NCBI GenBank assembly: GCA_903921725.1
Contig: CAIXRA010000072.1
Coordinates: forward strand, 62,001 to 126,000
Direction: 5' to 3'
DNA length: 64,000 nucleotides
Origin: an uncultured Lentisphaerota bacterium
GTDB taxonomy: Bacteria > Verrucomicrobiota > Lentisphaeria > Oligosphaerales > CAITYL01
Part shown: positions 45,504 through 55,639 of the stretch, piece by piece
Layout of the letters: each line of letters opens with the position of its first letter
Numbering within the stretch: position 1 is the stretch's first letter
Program-made: the position numbers and the translations under genes
The notes under the pieces: generated by a model
The model's database searches: none
Told to the model about the DNA's origin: nothing
The model's input: only the letters and a program-made list of their open reading frames with translations

Positions 45504-46562
45504 ATGAATATTTTGGTCGACATCGGACACCCGGCTCAGGTTCACCTGTTCAAGCATTTTGTGCGCGAGGCCGAACGGCGCGGGCATGCCGTGACGGTTT
45601 ACGCACGGGAGAAGGAGCACACGCTGCACCTTCTGGCGGCGGAAGGAATCACCCCGTGGGGCTTCACCCGCGCACGGGGAACGCTTGCGTGGAACATGGC
45701 GGAGCTGCTGGTGCGCGACATCGACATCTGGAGGCTGGTGCGCCGCCGCCGCATCCAGGTGGCGGTGGGAACCTCCATCCCGATTTCGCACGCCACGCTG
45801 GCCGGCGGCGTCAAATCGTTCGTCTTCAACGAGGACGACCTCGATGTCGTGCCGCTCATGGGGAAGCTGGCCTACCCGTTCTGCAGCGGCATCGTCGCCC
45901 CCCGCTGCGTGCGCATGGGGCGCTGGGCGCACAAGCATGTCGCCTACGACGGCTACCAGAAGCTGGCCTATCTGCACCCCAACCGCTTCACGCCGGACGC
46001 CGCCGTTCCGGAACGGTTCGGCATCAATCCCCGCGCACCCTATTTCCTTCTCCGCCTGACGGCGTTCAACGCCTACCACGACGACAGCCATTGGGGGCTG
46101 GCGCCCGCCCAGGTTCGCATGCTGGTGGAACGGTTGCGGCCGCACGGGCGCGTGCTCATAAGCTCCGAAAACCCGCTTCCGGCCGAATGGGAGTCTATGC
46201 GCCTGAGCGTGCCTCCGGAGCACATCCATCATGTCATGGCCTTCGCGCAGCTATTCATCGGCGACGGCCAGTCCATGATCACCGAAAGCGCGCTCCTCGG
46301 CACCCCCGCCATCCGCTGCAACACCTTCATCGGCCGCAGCTCAGTGCTGGATGAGATTGAGAACAAATACCGGCTGGCCCACGGATTCCTTCCCTCGCAG
46401 TTCGCAGCCATGCTTGAAACGATCGATGCGCTCCTGACAAACCCTCACGCAAAAGCGGAATGCCAGGACAAGCGCAACGGGCTGCTGCGTGACAAGGTTG
46501 ATGTCACCGCCTGGATGCTTGATTTTATCGAAAACCAGGGACGGCCAGCCAAGGGCTGCTGA
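45504..46562 (+). CDS. DUF354-like glycosyltransferase-fold protein
   Basis: MNILVDIGHPAQVHLFKHFVREAERRGHAVTVYAREKEHTLHLLAAEGI; DUF354-type N-terminus. Confidence 0.82.
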   Translation: MNILVDIGHPAQVHLFKHFVREAERRGHAVTVYAREKEHTLHLLAAEGITPWGFTRARGTLAWNMAELLVRDIDIWRLVRRRRIQVAVGTSIPISHATLAGGVKSFVFNEDDLDVVPLMGKLAYPFCSGIVAPRCVRMGRWAHKHVAYDGYQKLAYLHPNRFTPDAAVPERFGINPRAPYFLLRLTAFNAYHDDSHWGLAPAQVRMLVERLRPHGRVLISSENPLPAEWESMRLSVPPEHIHHVMAFAQLFIGDGQSMITESALLGTPAIRCNTFIGRSSVLDEIENKYRLAHGFLPSQFAAMLETIDALLTNPHAKAECQDKRNGLLRDKVDVTAWMLDFIENQGRPAKGC

Positions 46563-46581
46563 ACCTTGCGGGAATCCAACC

Positions 46582-48543
46582 ATGTGCGGCATCGCCGGCT
46601 ACTTCAAAAACGGGACGACGGGCGGCGAGGCCGCCGGGCGCCTGGCGACCATGGCCCGGATCCAGCGGCACCGCGGCCCGGACCAGCAGGGCTTTGCGCT
46701 GTTCGCAGGCACCGCATCCCGGTTCGCGCCGACGGCCGACGACGCCGTATTTCCCGGCGGTGACGGCGTGTCCGGCGGCTTCGCCCACCAGCGCCTCTCC
46801 ATCCTCGACCTCTCCGACGCCGGACGCCAGCCGATGTCCTCGCCCGACGGCCGCTACTGGCTCTGCTTCAACGGCGAAATCTACAACTATATCGAACTCC
46901 GCGGTGAACTGGAGGCCGGCGGCGAACGGTTTGCATCGTCCTCCGATACCGAAGTACTGCTGCGCCTCCTCCAGCGCGAAGGCGTCTCCTGTCTGTCCCG
47001 CTGCAACGGGATGTGGTCGTTCGCCCTGTGGGACCGGCAGGAACGCAAACTGCTTCTCGCCCGCGACCGTTTCGGCGTCAAGCCGCTTTATTACACCACC
47101 GCCGGCTCCCTGTTCGCCTTCGCCTCGGAAATCAAGGCGCTGCTGACCCTTCCCGAAGTCGGCCGCGAACCCGACGAGCGCGCCGTCGCCGATTACCTGG
47201 TCCACGGCCGGGTGGACGGCTTTGACTTCACCTTTTTCAAGCAGATTCAAAGCCTGCCGGCCGGATCCTGCGCCACGGTCACCTTCGACTCCGGCACCCC
47301 GGCAATCACAATCACCCGCTGGTGGAATCTCGCCGCGGCTGTTGACGCGGCCGCGGCGGAAACCGCCGGAATGGCCTTCGCCGACGCCGCCACCCACCTT
47401 CGGGAACTGCTCACGGACGCCGTCAAGATCCGCCTGCGCAGCGACGTGCCGGTCGGCACCTGCCTCTCCGGCGGCCTCGACAGCTCGGCGGTCGTCTGCC
47501 TGGCGGCGCCACACCTGACCCCCGTGAACCAGAACGCCTTCTCCGCCTGCTACGCCGACTTCGAGCGCGATGAAAGCCGCTGGATCAAAATGGTAATCAA
47601 ACAGACCGGCATCCGGCCGCATGCCGTCTACCCGCAGGGCGAGGAACTGCGCCGCGACCTGCAGCGGTTGCTCCACCACCAGGAACAGCCGTTCTCCTCC
47701 ACCAGCATCTACGCCCAATGGCGCGTGTTCGAACTGGCGAAGGCACAGGGGGTCACGGTGACGCTTGACGGTCAGGGCGCGGATGAGACGCTCGCCGGGT
47801 ACGACTACTTCTTCCCCGTGTACTACGCGCAGCTGCTGAAGGCCGGGCACGGCCTCCGCTGGGCCGCCGCCTGCCATGCCCGCGCCAGACGGCAACACAC
47901 CCCGCTCTGGCGCGAATGCGCAAGCACGGCCGGCGGCTTTTTCGACCACCGGCGCATGACCCGCCTGGCGGGCCGCATCTCCCCGCAGTACGCCACCGGC
48001 TGGGTTGCGCCGCACCTGCTGAAAACGGCGAGGGAACTTCGCGCGCCGCAACCGCTGCCCGGCGGCGAATACCTCAACCGGCGCCTGGGTGAAGTCTTCG
48101 CCGCCAGCGGCCTGCCCGCCCTGCTGCGCTACGCCGACCGCAACGCCATGGCGCACGGCGTCGAATCCCGCATGCCGTTCATGGACTGGCGCGTGGCCGC
48201 CTTTCTCCTCGCCCTGCCCGCGGCGTACAAGCTGCGCGACGGCGAGAGCAAGGCGGTCTTCCGCGAAGCCATGCGCGGCATCATCCCGGACCCCATCCGC
48301 CAACGGCAGGACAAGGTCGGATTCGAGACCCCCGAGACCGCCTGGTTCCGCACCGTGCTCCAGCCGGAGCTTGCGGTGTTCATGAAAAAAGCCGCTTCGA
48401 ACAGCCTGCCATGGCTTCAGCCCAAGCCGCTGCGGGCGCTCTGGCAGAGCCATTCGGCCGGCACGTTCGACGCCTCCCGCCCCATCTGGCGCGCTTGGTG
48501 CCTGCATCTGTGGACAGAGGACATCACCTCCGCGATGCAATGA
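46582..48543 (+). CDS. asnB: Asparagine synthase (glutamine-hydrolysing) family, copy 1
   Basis: MCGIAGYFKNG (Ntn Cys2), RHRGPDQQGF, LCFNGEIYNYIELR, LSGGLDSSAVVCLAAP, LDGQGADETLAGYDYFF. Confidence 0.95.
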   Translation: MCGIAGYFKNGTTGGEAAGRLATMARIQRHRGPDQQGFALFAGTASRFAPTADDAVFPGGDGVSGGFAHQRLSILDLSDAGRQPMSSPDGRYWLCFNGEIYNYIELRGELEAGGERFASSSDTEVLLRLLQREGVSCLSRCNGMWSFALWDRQERKLLLARDRFGVKPLYYTTAGSLFAFASEIKALLTLPEVGREPDERAVADYLVHGRVDGFDFTFFKQIQSLPAGSCATVTFDSGTPAITITRWWNLAAAVDAAAAETAGMAFADAATHLRELLTDAVKIRLRSDVPVGTCLSGGLDSSAVVCLAAPHLTPVNQNAFSACYADFERDESRWIKMVIKQTGIRPHAVYPQGEELRRDLQRLLHHQEQPFSSTSIYAQWRVFELAKAQGVTVTLDGQGADETLAGYDYFFPVYYAQLLKAGHGLRWAAACHARARRQHTPLWRECASTAGGFFDHRRMTRLAGRISPQYATGWVAPHLLKTARELRAPQPLPGGEYLNRRLGEVFAASGLPALLRYADRNAMAHGVESRMPFMDWRVAAFLLALPAAYKLRDGESKAVFREAMRGIIPDPIRQRQDKVGFETPETAWFRTVLQPELAVFMKKAASNSLPWLQPKPLRALWQSHSAGTFDASRPIWRAWCLHLWTEDITSAMQ

Positions 48544-49690
48544 CCTGCGCCATCAATTCACAGAACCGCTCCCCGTTTCGCTCCGCGTTATACTTTTTTG
48601 CGGCCTTCGCTGCATTCTCCTTAAATCGAACAATATCGGCGGACGTCAAGGCGTTGAGCTTTGCAGCAAGCGATGCCGGGTTAAAATCGTCCGCCACGAC
48701 TCCCAGCCCCTCCTGATTGACAATCCGGGCCATTTCAACCGAGGGCCCAACGGCAATGCCGAGCCGTGCCTGGATGAACTCAAAGAACTTGTTGGGCAAG
48801 GCATGGAGATCGTTGAAACTGACCGGGGGCAACAGCGACACCCCCATGTCATACCGGTTGATCTGCCCGACGATCTCCGGCATGGATACCGGGTCGATGA
48901 TTTTGACATTGCTTCGAGTTGCAGCCATTCTTTTTAGCTTGGCCAAATAACCCGGATCCGATGGCGTGAGCATGAGCTCTAGCGAAAAGCGTGAATCCAC
49001 ATAATCCATCATCTCCATCATCCGGTCAAGGGCGCGGCCGGGCATGGCTCCGCCATGATGGATCAAGCGGACGCGTTTCCCATCCACCGGCGAAGGCGCA
49101 ATGTCCGCAAATGAGTGTGCATTGGTGATGACTTCCATTCGCGGGGTCTTAAATCGTCGCTGATATTCCTCCGCAATGGACTGGCATACCGTCGTCATGC
49201 CCTGGCACAGGGGGATGTACCTCCGGCAAAGGCGCGTCCAGTAGTGCTGCAGAAACAAGCGCCAGGTCAGGGAGTTCTCCGCCTCCAACGGATAATACTC
49301 ATGGGCGTCAAAAAGGACCGGCGCCCCCTGGGCGAGTTCAAATGCGAGGGGGAGCGGTTCCGCATCGTTGACGATGATGGCGTCGAACTTTTCGGCGGCA
49401 AGCGTCCGGATGGCGGGGAAGGGATGAATCGGATGAATGTAAACATCCAGTGGCAAGAATCTGGCCACCTGCAACCGGGTGAGGATCTTGACCAGCCCCC
49501 AAATCCCCAATGATCCGTAGTTTGGGCGGTCCCGCTTGAGGAATGCGGCGATCCCGTCCTCCTGCCACTGTCCAAAGCCGAGCACGCTCAGGCGGTAATG
49601 CGGTTTCAGCCACTCGATCTGCCGGCGCACGCGCGGATCCCGTCCGACATCGGAGAGGCACACGATGAGAAGATGGTTTTTTACCGGCAT
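48524..49690 (-). CDS. Glycosyltransferase (GT4-like)
   Basis: HLLIVCLSDVGRDPRVRRQIEWLKPHYRLSVLGFG...APVLFDAHEYYPLE...GVSLLPPVSFNDLHALPNKFFEFIQARLGI; 20-nt convergent overlap with asnB copy 1. Confidence 0.85.
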   Translation of the reverse strand: MPVKNHLLIVCLSDVGRDPRVRRQIEWLKPHYRLSVLGFGQWQEDGIAAFLKRDRPNYGSLGIWGLVKILTRLQVARFLPLDVYIHPIHPFPAIRTLAAEKFDAIIVNDAEPLPLAFELAQGAPVLFDAHEYYPLEAENSLTWRLFLQHYWTRLCRRYIPLCQGMTTVCQSIAEEYQRRFKTPRMEVITNAHSFADIAPSPVDGKRVRLIHHGGAMPGRALDRMMEMMDYVDSRFSLELMLTPSDPGYLAKLKRMAATRSNVKIIDPVSMPEIVGQINRYDMGVSLLPPVSFNDLHALPNKFFEFIQARLGIAVGPSVEMARIVNQEGLGVVADDFNPASLAAKLNALTSADIVRFKENAAKAAKKYNAERNGERFCELMAQVIASRR

Positions 49691-49702
49691 GGGGGCTCCC
49701 CG

Positions 49703-51625
49703 TTATTCCTGCACATGGAAGATTTCGCGCCAGCGCAGATAGTTGACCCACCGCCAAACCCGCCACGAGAATGGCCGCTGGCCCCGGCGGATGCCGGCCC
49801 ATTCCACGCGGGCCTGCGCCAAATCCAAAATCCGTGAGGGGGGAGCCCGCTTGAGGGTGTCCTCCACCCAGTCGCCCAATTCCGAAAGCCACAGTTTTTC
49901 CGGCGTGGCGAACCCGATCTTGTCCCGGCGGTCAAGAATCGGCTGCGGAACAAGGCCGCGCATGGCATGGCGAAAGACCGCCTTGGTCATGCCGGAGGCG
50001 TCGACGAGGTATTCTTCCGGCAGCGAGAGGCAGAATTCCGCCATCTCCCGTGTGCAGAAGGGGACGCGGCTCTCCACGGAATAGCTCATGGAATTGCGGT
50101 CGCCGTACCGCAGAAGATTGGGCAGGCTGTCACGGGTTGCCTCATTGGCCAGGACCTGGCGCAGCTTGTCACGGCACCCCCAAAGCGGCGTCCGCTCCAG
50201 GCGGATGCCGACCTGGCGTTCCCGTAATTCGTGCTTTTTGAGCCAGCCCGGGTAGGCGGATTCGCCAACCAGACCGGCGATGAATTGGATCAAAAAATCC
50301 GGGGTGAAATGTTGCCCCAAATGCAGGGCCAGCTTCCTCGGGTTTCGTCCCGGCCATTGTTTCTGGCAGCGCAGGAACCGCCAGGCGGCCAACGGCCGCA
50401 GATGCAGAAGCAGTGAAAGTATCCGCTCGGCCGGATAGCCGGAATAGCCGCCAAGCAGCTCATCGGCGCCCTGCCCTTCAAGAGTGACGACAACCCCCTC
50501 CTGGCGCACCCGGCGGAAGACGCAATGCTGGGCAAAGATGGAGGTGCTGGCAAAGGGCTCCCCCTGGCGCTGGATGACGGCATCCAGATTCTGGACCAAG
50601 TCCCCGGCTTCGAGCTTGATCTTGCTGGGAATGGCCTTGATCTCCCGCGTGACCAAATCGATCCACGGCTCCTCGGAAAGCTCGGTTCCGGCCGCGACGA
50701 AGGAGAAGGTCCGGATCGGCAGATCCGGCTCAAGCCTGCGCATGGCGCAGGCGATCGCGGAGGAGTCGATCCCCCCGGAAAGCGCGACGCCCAGGGGGAC
50801 GTCGCTGCGGAGGTGAAGCCGGACGCTCTCGAGAAAGAGTTCACGCAGGCGGTCGGACGCATCGGAGAAGCTCAGCTCCTGGCGCCGGGAAAGATCGATC
50901 CGCCAGTAGCGGTTTTTTTGCAGGATCCGCCCGCTCCGGGCGTCAATCTCGATCCAGTGGGCGGGAGGAAGCGATTCAATTCCGTCCAGAAGGGTTTCGG
51001 CGCCAATCCCAACCGAGCCGAACCTCAGGTAGTCATAGGCGGATTGCCAGTGAAGACGGCGGGGGACGCACGGAAACTCCAGCAGGGCCGGCAGTTCGGA
51101 GGCAAAACAGAACCCGGCGGGGCCCTGGTGAAAAAAGAACGGTTTGATGCCAAAAAAATCCCGCGCGCAAAAGACCGTTCCCCGATCCCGGTCGTAGATG
51201 GCAAACGCGAACATGCCGGTAAACCGCAGCAGGCACTCACGCCCCCACATTGCATAGGCTTGGAGCAGAACTTCGGTGTCGCTCGAGGAGTGGAAGGCAA
51301 CCCCGAGCTTTTCCAGTTCGGCGCGCAGTTCAAGATAATTATAGATTTCCCCGTTGTAGGCTAGCCAATAGCGCCCATCGTCCGTACCCATGGGCTGATG
51401 GGCGGCTAGGGAAAGGTCGATGACGGAGAGCCGGGTCTGCCCGAGCAGAACATTTCCGCCACCCATGGCAGGAGTATTCCCGCTTGGCCGGGACGCCATC
51501 AAGACAACGTGCCCCTGATCGTTGGGCCCGCGAAGGGACAGCGCACGGCAGAGATTATCGGCAACGCCCGCCATGGTGGCTGCGTCCTGACGATCCGGAT
51601 GTATCCAACCAAAAACACCACACAT
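49703..51625 (-). CDS. asnB: Asparagine synthase (glutamine-hydrolysing) family, copy 2
   Basis: MCGVFGWIHPDRQD, LRGPNDQGHV, LAYNGEIYNYLELRAELEKLGVAFHSSSDTEVLL, LSGGIDSSAIACAMR, LEGQGADELLGGYSGY. Confidence 0.95.
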   Translation of the reverse strand: MCGVFGWIHPDRQDAATMAGVADNLCRALSLRGPNDQGHVVLMASRPSGNTPAMGGGNVLLGQTRLSVIDLSLAAHQPMGTDDGRYWLAYNGEIYNYLELRAELEKLGVAFHSSSDTEVLLQAYAMWGRECLLRFTGMFAFAIYDRDRGTVFCARDFFGIKPFFFHQGPAGFCFASELPALLEFPCVPRRLHWQSAYDYLRFGSVGIGAETLLDGIESLPPAHWIEIDARSGRILQKNRYWRIDLSRRQELSFSDASDRLRELFLESVRLHLRSDVPLGVALSGGIDSSAIACAMRRLEPDLPIRTFSFVAAGTELSEEPWIDLVTREIKAIPSKIKLEAGDLVQNLDAVIQRQGEPFASTSIFAQHCVFRRVRQEGVVVTLEGQGADELLGGYSGYPAERILSLLLHLRPLAAWRFLRCQKQWPGRNPRKLALHLGQHFTPDFLIQFIAGLVGESAYPGWLKKHELRERQVGIRLERTPLWGCRDKLRQVLANEATRDSLPNLLRYGDRNSMSYSVESRVPFCTREMAEFCLSLPEEYLVDASGMTKAVFRHAMRGLVPQPILDRRDKIGFATPEKLWLSELGDWVEDTLKRAPPSRILDLAQARVEWAGIRRGQRPFSWRVWRWVNYLRWREIFHVQE

Positions 51626-51654
51626 CGAAATATCTTTCTATGAATTTCTTCCGC

Positions 51655-52560
51655 TTACGTTTTCGGAGAGCCGCTTGGTCGAAAAAGGCGCTTGCCAAGA
51701 TACGCAAATCCCGAACGAAGCTTAAGCGCAAACTCAACGGCCAAGACTATGGCAAATACGGGAAGCGACGGCAATACCATATGCCAGCCAAGGACTGCGG
51801 CAATCCGTTTGGCATAGAGGAAATGAACGTTGATCCGGCGGATGAAATGTTTGAGCAGGGCATTGAAAAGGTTTTTCCCACGGATCGAGACATAATTCTT
51901 TTCCGTGTAGCAATGGTTGATGAATTGAACCGAGGAATCTGGGGACAGGAGAACGCGCCCGGCCAAGACGACATCCATCAGGAAGACATAGGATACGTCA
52001 GCCACCATTTCCTGGTTGGGCCACCAAAACCGGCAAAATCGCAGCCTCTGCAGAATATGGGTCCGATGCAATCCATAGAAAAAGGCGTCATCGGACCACC
52101 AGGCAAATTTCATGGCGCGAACCCACGCGGATTTCTGGGGGAGCTGGGTTGTCGGCATGAGCTCCCGATCCGATTCATTGTGCATCTTCACCCAGTTTCC
52201 GGCCGCACAGGCCGCATCCGGATTGGCCTCGAGAAGCCCCACCAGAGACGAGACAAAGTTCGGGCTGATCTCGTCATCGTCCGCAAGCCACATAATGTAG
52301 GGGCTGTTGGCGCGATCTAGCATATAGAGCAGGTTACTGGCTGCGCCAATATTGGTGGCGTGGCACACATAGCGAATCCCCTTGATCCGGTGGCGGAAAG
52401 CCGCGACAACGGCCGCATTCTCCGGGCCCTGGCTGCAGTTGTCGGCGACCGTCACCTCTAGGTTTGGATAATCTTGGGTTGCTATGCATTCGAGAGCCCG
52501 CCGGAGAAGCGTCGGGCGGTTGTAGGTCGGGATTCCAATAGTGACCAGCGGCAAGTCCAT
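51655..52560 (-). CDS. Glycosyltransferase family 2
   Basis: MDLPLVTIGIPTYNRPTLLRRALECIATQDYPNLEVTVADNCSQ...YIMWLADDDEISPNFVSSL. Confidence 0.93.
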   Translation of the reverse strand: MDLPLVTIGIPTYNRPTLLRRALECIATQDYPNLEVTVADNCSQGPENAAVVAAFRHRIKGIRYVCHATNIGAASNLLYMLDRANSPYIMWLADDDEISPNFVSSLVGLLEANPDAACAAGNWVKMHNESDRELMPTTQLPQKSAWVRAMKFAWWSDDAFFYGLHRTHILQRLRFCRFWWPNQEMVADVSYVFLMDVVLAGRVLLSPDSSVQFINHCYTEKNYVSIRGKNLFNALLKHFIRRINVHFLYAKRIAAVLGWHMVLPSLPVFAIVLAVEFALKLRSGFAYLGKRLFRPSGSPKT

Positions 52561-52563
52561 GCG

Positions 52564-54063
52564 TCATCCCAGCAAGAAGGTGAGTTTGGCACGGATTTCT
52601 AGGCGAACCTGCCTGGCAGCCAGAGCCGCGGCAGCCAGAGTGGCAAACGCTGCAGAGATCAGGTAGATGAACATCGGCCCCCGTGTTGGCTGGTGGGGGA
52701 AAATCAGCCTAAGGGTGGCCGCGGTAGCCGCAGCGGTGAATAGGGGGATGAAAAGATCCTTGATATACCAGTCGGCCATGGCATTTTTCAACAATCTTCT
52801 ATGCATGAAAACAGGAATGACCACCAGATAGGTCAGGTTGACCAATCCCCATGTAACAGCAGCGCCGACAGCTTGGAATTCTCGAGCGAAAAAATAGAGG
52901 ACCGGCACAAAAACAATCACCATGATGGAGTTGATCTTGATTCCCAGCCCGGTCCAACCGGCGGCCATCTGCAAGGAATATGGAGTGCTTATGAGATTAT
53001 TGAGAATCATGCCGATGCTCAATATCCATAGGATGGGATAGACTCTTTCGGCCAATTCGCCGTTGCCAGTCCAAAGAATCAAAACCCATTCGCCAAAGAG
53101 AATCAGGATCAGGCCGGCGCTACCGATCAGCACGGCCGTCAACTGGCTGGCCTTGTGATAGGTCAACGCCAGAAGGGGTTCATTTTTCTCCTGACAAAGA
53201 GTGGTCAACTTGGGAAAAATAGCTTGATGAAGGGGGAAGGAAAGCCGGCCGATGGCGCCAGCCAGCGAAAAGGCCAAGGCGTAATAGCCAAAGTCTTTGA
53301 GGCTCAAGAGTCGAGAAAGAATCAGTTTGTCAGCCTGGCTAAGGATAAAGCCCAGCAGCGTCAGCGTCAGGGTCCCGGCGGCAAACCCCCACACGTTCTT
53401 CAGAGCAAGCGGGGAAAACCGCGCACGGGCGGGCGCCGAAGGCAGGACATGATACACGCTCAGCGCCAGCACGCCGACGGAAACAATCGATAAGAGGCCT
53501 TGCCAAAGAAAGAACGCCTGGATGGTGGGGGAAAACCAGATCAGGATGCCGACCGCGCCAAGCCCCTGCAGGGTGGAAAGAACAATGGTAAGTCCGTTGA
53601 GGAAGACCTGCCGCTGCAACCCCATGAGGCTGCTGCGGTAGATGTTTTCCAAAAAATTCATGACGGCTATGACGCCCATGATGGTCAAGGATTGGGCGAC
53701 AACCACGGAATTGATCTTGTCATCCCGGAGCCAATGTGCCGCCAGCCAGTCCGACGATCCCCAGATGCCAAGGCAGACGAACAGGGCGATGGCTCCGCCG
53801 AGAATTTCCACGCTTCGCAAAAGGTCACGAATGGACTGGGGGGTATGCCCGCCGCCAATAAAACGGGCCATCTCCCGGTTCAAGGCGGGTGAAAGCCCAA
53901 GATCAAGGAAAAAAAGCCAGGCCTGCAGGAGTGTAAAAATCCCTATCAGCCCATACGACTCTACGCCAAGATATCTAACATAAAGAGGCACAAAGGCCAG
54001 GTTCATCAGGGCAACCCAGCCTTGGCCGAAAAAGTTGGAGAGAAGATTGCGCTTCGTGGCCAT
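52564..54063 (-). CDS. Polysaccharide flippase (Wzx/MATE-like)
   Basis: NLLSNFFGQGWVALMNLAFVPLYVRYLGVESYGLIGIFTLLQAWLFFLDLGLSPALNREMAR; multi-TM. Confidence 0.93.
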   Translation of the reverse strand: MATKRNLLSNFFGQGWVALMNLAFVPLYVRYLGVESYGLIGIFTLLQAWLFFLDLGLSPALNREMARFIGGGHTPQSIRDLLRSVEILGGAIALFVCLGIWGSSDWLAAHWLRDDKINSVVVAQSLTIMGVIAVMNFLENIYRSSLMGLQRQVFLNGLTIVLSTLQGLGAVGILIWFSPTIQAFFLWQGLLSIVSVGVLALSVYHVLPSAPARARFSPLALKNVWGFAAGTLTLTLLGFILSQADKLILSRLLSLKDFGYYALAFSLAGAIGRLSFPLHQAIFPKLTTLCQEKNEPLLALTYHKASQLTAVLIGSAGLILILFGEWVLILWTGNGELAERVYPILWILSIGMILNNLISTPYSLQMAAGWTGLGIKINSIMVIVFVPVLYFFAREFQAVGAAVTWGLVNLTYLVVIPVFMHRRLLKNAMADWYIKDLFIPLFTAAATAATLRLIFPHQPTRGPMFIYLISAAFATLAAAALAARQVRLEIRAKLTFLLG

Positions 54064-54065
54064 GC

Positions 54066-54818
54066 TTATGTGCGGATCCGTTTCAAATAGCCGTCCGGCG
54101 CAACCGTGATCAACAATTTGTGCTCGATGCTCTTGTCGATTTCAAATTCGGGATGGCTCTTCAGGTATTGCCAAACCGCCGTCTTGGGGTTGTTGCCCGG
54201 ACCCCACGGCCGGTCGGCGAACATTTCAGCCGGCATGTCTTCGATGAGAGTGTCGAAGACGACGCAATAACTGCCCGGGGAGGTCAGCGTCGCGTACGCT
54301 TCGAGTTCGGCAAGCACATGTTCGTGGGTGTGGTTGCTGTCCAGAAAAATCAGCACGCTCTTTTTTCCTGCCGTCCTGGCCCTGACCTGAGCGACGATTT
54401 CGGGGTCGATGCTGGAGCCTTGGATCATCGAAATCCGCCGACTCAGTGGATGCGCTTCGATTGCCGTGCGGTTGTGAAGGCGGATGTCGATGTCGATTCC
54501 CAAAACCTCGGCGTTTGGGGCACCGCCACAGGCGGCGTTCAGCTCCAGCATGGAGGCAGAGAAAATCAGCGAGCCGCCGTGGGCAATCCCGGTCTCGATG
54601 ATCAAGTCTGGCTGGATTGACCAGATCAATTCCTGCATCGCCAACATGTCCTGGGGATACTGGATGACCGGGCGGCCAAGCCAGGAAAAGTTGTAGGTGT
54701 AGCCGTGGCGGTTGGTCTCCCTGGACCATATCCGGGAAAGAGCCTGGACGTCGGCATCGCGGCCGAGCGCGGCGACATTTCCCGCCACCTTTTCCTTGAA
54801 CTGCTCGTGTGGGTTCAT
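54066..54818 (-). CDS. Cephalosporin hydroxylase (CmcI)-like family protein
   Basis: FSWLGRPVIQYPQDMLAMQELIWSIQPDLIIETGIAHGGSLIFSASMLEL...VLIFLDSNHTHEHVLAELEAYATL. Confidence 0.9.
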   Translation of the reverse strand: MNPHEQFKEKVAGNVAALGRDADVQALSRIWSRETNRHGYTYNFSWLGRPVIQYPQDMLAMQELIWSIQPDLIIETGIAHGGSLIFSASMLELNAACGGAPNAEVLGIDIDIRLHNRTAIEAHPLSRRISMIQGSSIDPEIVAQVRARTAGKKSVLIFLDSNHTHEHVLAELEAYATLTSPGSYCVVFDTLIEDMPAEMFADRPWGPGNNPKTAVWQYLKSHPEFEIDKSIEHKLLITVAPDGYLKRIRT

Positions 54819-54853
54819 TGCAGGAATCCTTGCTGGGGTTGCGGCGGAATGTC

Positions 54854-55639
54854 TCAGCGGCTGATGCAGGCGTAGATGATATTGCAGTCTTCCGGGTGCT
54901 GCCTGCCCAATTCGTAGGAGGCCCGGCAGAACTCGGCCTTCCAGTCTTTCCGGGGACCGCCGACGCGCCCCCAGCCGAACCCGCCCTCCTCCCAAAGACC
55001 GTTTTTTAGGAACCAGTCCATTTGCGCCGTGGAAAGGATTTTATAAAACACGCCCCCGGTGGCGCGGATCTTGAGGCCGGCCTTGCCGACATCCTCGCAA
55101 AGGCTCTCCATCGTGTAGGATCGACGATGTCCGGCGACCTGGATGTCGAACGGCGAGAGCTCGGTGCATTCGGTCAGGGTCCCCATCAGGACCGCCAGCC
55201 GGCGGTTGATGGCCATGGCGTTGGGCACGTGGACCAGAAGGACTCCGTCGTCGCTCAGAAAGCTGGCGGCTTTTTGGAGCACCTGAACCGGATCAACCAC
55301 ATGCTCCAGAATATTGATCAGCGTCACGGTGCCAAAGCGTTCGTTGAGTTCAATCTCCTCGATGAGCCCCTCATGCAATTCGACGTTGGGGAGCAGCTTC
55401 CGGGCCAGGGCCAGGTGCTTGCTGCTGGCCTCGACGCCGACCACGCGCTGGAAGTGAGGGGCCAGAAGTGCCGTCAGCGTGCCGTCGCCGCAAGGCATGT
55501 CCAGAAGGCTGGTGCCGCGGGCATGCTCGATGCAGGCCAAGGCCTGATAATGGGCGACAACCGTGTTGTAGTCGCTATAAATCTGCGACCGTGCCCAAGG
55601 AAAGGATTCCTGTAGTTCTTTTTCCGTGTGCTCATTCAT
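54854..55639 (-). CDS. Class I SAM-dependent methyltransferase
   Basis: GTSLLDMPCGDGTLTALLAPHFQRVVGVEASSKHLALARKLLP...TVTLINILEHVVDPVQVLQKAASFL. Confidence 0.9.
   Translation of the reverse strand: MNEHTEKELQESFPWARSQIYSDYNTVVAHYQALACIEHARGTSLLDMPCGDGTLTALLAPHFQRVVGVEASSKHLALARKLLPNVELHEGLIEEIELNERFGTVTLINILEHVVDPVQVLQKAASFLSDDGVLLVHVPNAMAINRRLAVLMGTLTECTELSPFDIQVAGHRRSYTMESLCEDVGKAGLKIRATGGVFYKILSTAQMDWFLKNGLWEEGGFGWGRVGGPRKDWKAEFCRASYELGRQHPEDCNIIYACISR

Noticed and set aside
46525-48540. 671-aa minus-strand ORF
   Set aside because: Antisense of asnB copy 1; composition typical of GC3 shadow ORFs.
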